Of a DNA stretch of 5,093 nt, positions 4,010 to 5,093 are shown piece after piece. The stretch comes from JBDTRY01 sp039931435 (lineage in GTDB: Bacteria; Acidobacteriota; Thermoanaerobaculia; Gp7-AA8), in assembly GCA_039931435.1 (NCBI GenBank), contig JBDTRY010000266.1:1-5093 (forward strand), written 5' to 3'. Below the pieces are notes generated by a model that did no database searches, was not told the DNA's origin, and saw only the letters and a list, made by a program, of their open reading frames with translations. Every line of letters starts with the position of its first letter. Positions within the stretch are counted from its first letter, which is position 1. A program made the translations under genes and the position numbers.

Positions 4010-5093
4010 ATGATCTTGGAACGACAGGAGAGCGGCGAAGAAATCGCACCACCTGCTGACGAGCGGGCGCGCCGGGGCTGTCGGCGATGGGTGGCGATCG
4101 GCCTTCTCGCGGCGGCACTGATCGGAGGGATCGTCTACCTGGCGGGCAGCCGATACCTGCGGTCCGCTGCCTTCGCTGATATGGTCAGACAGAAGGTCGA
4201 AGCCACTCTCGAAGCTCACCTCGGCAGGGACGTCACCATCGAGCGAGTTGTCCTGGCGGACCATCCACTGCGAATCGTTCTTCGGAACGTGCGCGTGGCC
4301 AACGTTCCCGGCGGCATGCATAAGGATTTCGCTTCGGCGCGTGAGTTGGAGATCCGTGCCGGCATCGAATCGTTTCTTCAGCGCAAGATCACCATCGCGC
4401 AGATTGTCGTGCGCGGATTGGAAGTTCACTTCGAGGTCTATCCCGAGCAGTTCGGAGTTTCAAACAATTTCCCCGGATGGAAACAGGGCGCGCCGAGTTC
4501 GAATCGCCCCATCGCCGAGTTCGACGCTCGGCAGATACTCGTACAGTCGGGAACATTCACGTACGACGATCTAGCCCGCGACCTGCACGCCACCGTCGCC
4601 GAACTCTCCTCTCTGATCAAACCCGACCTCTCCAGACAGATTTACTCCGGCGTGGTCAACAGTCCGAAGACGACGATCGTCATCACGGACTTCAAACCTG
4701 TGGAAGCGACCACACACGCCGAGTTCCGTTATGCCACAGGAGCCCTGGCCCTCACGGCAGTGGATTTGAGAGGAGAAGGTCTGCAGGCTCACCTGTCGGG
4801 GGCAATCGATCCTCTCTCGGAAGCGGTCTATGACTTTCGGGTTACCTCGGACATCAGCCTGGCGCGAGTGCGCCAGGTGCTCTCGATGGAAAAGGCCTTG
4901 AGTGGAGAGCTGACCCTGGATGGCAGGCTATCCGGTAAGCAGGGCGACTTCTCGCTGAAGGGTTCGTTTGCCGTGCCGCAACTGCGCGCGGATGCGTACG
5001 CGCTGGCGAATCTGAAGGGCACCGTTGATGTCGGTGGGCAGCGAACCGACGTGCACATCGCCAGCGGCCGGTACGCCGGAGGTTCGCTCAACG
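4010..5093 (+). CDS. AsmA/TamB-like inner-membrane-anchored envelope protein, N-terminal part
   Basis: The frame stays open from ATG 4010 to the window end, giving 361 codons of a longer gene. Residues 1-26 are charged and cytoplasmic. Residues 27-46 (WVAIGLLAAALIGGIVYLAG) form a signal anchor. Then comes the pattern usual at the start of AsmA/TamB/DUF748 proteins: VRQKVEATLEAHLGRDVTIERV (about 59-80), LRIVLRNVRVAN, ASARELEIRAGIESFLQRKITIAQIVVRGLEVHF. Beyond that are repeated beta-strand-like stretches (TAVDLRGEGLQAHLSG, ELTLDGRLSGKQGDFSLKGSF, GTVDVGGQRTDVHIASGRYAGGSL) typical of their long beta-groove. Such proteins bridge inner and outer membrane and are thought to move phospholipids or help outer-membrane protein assembly. 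No Shine-Dalgarno precedes the ATG, but no better start is present: upstream in-frame there is only TTG 3968 before the TAG at 3950. Family assignment is from pattern, and the exact subfamily is open. Confidence 0.8.
   Translation, partial: MILERQESGEEIAPPADERARRGCRRWVAIGLLAAALIGGIVYLAGSRYLRSAAFADMVRQKVEATLEAHLGRDVTIERVVLADHPLRIVLRNVRVANVPGGMHKDFASARELEIRAGIESFLQRKITIAQIVVRGLEVHFEVYPEQFGVSNNFPGWKQGAPSSNRPIAEFDARQILVQSGTFTYDDLARDLHATVAELSSLIKPDLSRQIYSGVVNSPKTTIVITDFKPVEATTHAEFRYATGALALTAVDLRGEGLQAHLSGAIDPLSEAVYDFRVTSDISLARVRQVLSMEKALSGELTLDGRLSGKQGDFSLKGSFAVPQLRADAYALANLKGTVDVGGQRTDVHIASGRYAGGSLN

Noticed and set aside
3596..4429. 277-codon open frame on the - strand
   Set aside because: It runs across the end of the glycerate kinase gene, the gap and the start of the AsmA/TamB-like gene, with no recognisable motif. 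It is a shadow of those genes.

Overview
The window is GC-rich (about 60% by eye) and codes entirely on the + strand. It carries an export-type metal transporter tail, a periplasmic LTxxQ-type protein, an ECF sigma operon with a membrane-anchored sensor, and the start of an AsmA/TamB-like envelope protein. This points to a Gram-negative bacterium with an outer membrane. The combination of sigma factor, small one-pass protein and LTxxQ protein, a MOFRL-type glycerate kinase and a TamB-like protein would fit Acidobacteriota or a similar environmental lineage. That assignment is an inference and has low confidence.

Region 1 (1-726) looks like metal or envelope-stress functions. It holds the C-terminal end of a CzcD-like cation diffusion facilitator (1-177) and a secreted Spy/CpxP/ZraP-like protein (262-726), which is closed by a perfect 14-bp hairpin without a U-tract.

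Region 2 (847-2133) is a tightly overlapping three-gene operon: ECF sigma factor, cysteine-free single-pass membrane protein, and membrane-anchored LTxxQ helical protein. The order, sizes and topologies resemble the CnrH/CnrY/CnrX metal-sensing modules, with the middle gene in the position of the anti-sigma factor. The middle gene starts on TTG within the sigma stop codon, and the third gene overlaps the second, so translation is probably coupled. A split motif (GGTCGT ... GGTSAGCG ... CGACCCGG) occurs upstream of both the secreted LTxxQ gene and the sigma gene. It may link them in one regulon.

Region 3 (2130-3952) holds a MarR regulator with a convincing self-contained control region: a TTGACA/17 bp/TAGATT promoter whose -10 lies inside a 16-bp palindrome. 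The start codon lies only a few bases after the expected transcription start. Downstream is a divergent type-II (MOFRL) glycerate kinase, which may or may not be controlled by the MarR protein.

Region 4 (4010 to the window end) is the first 361 codons of an AsmA/TamB-like inner-membrane-anchored protein, cut by the window edge. No RNA genes, mobile elements or CRISPR arrays were seen. No gap between genes exceeds about 120 bases.
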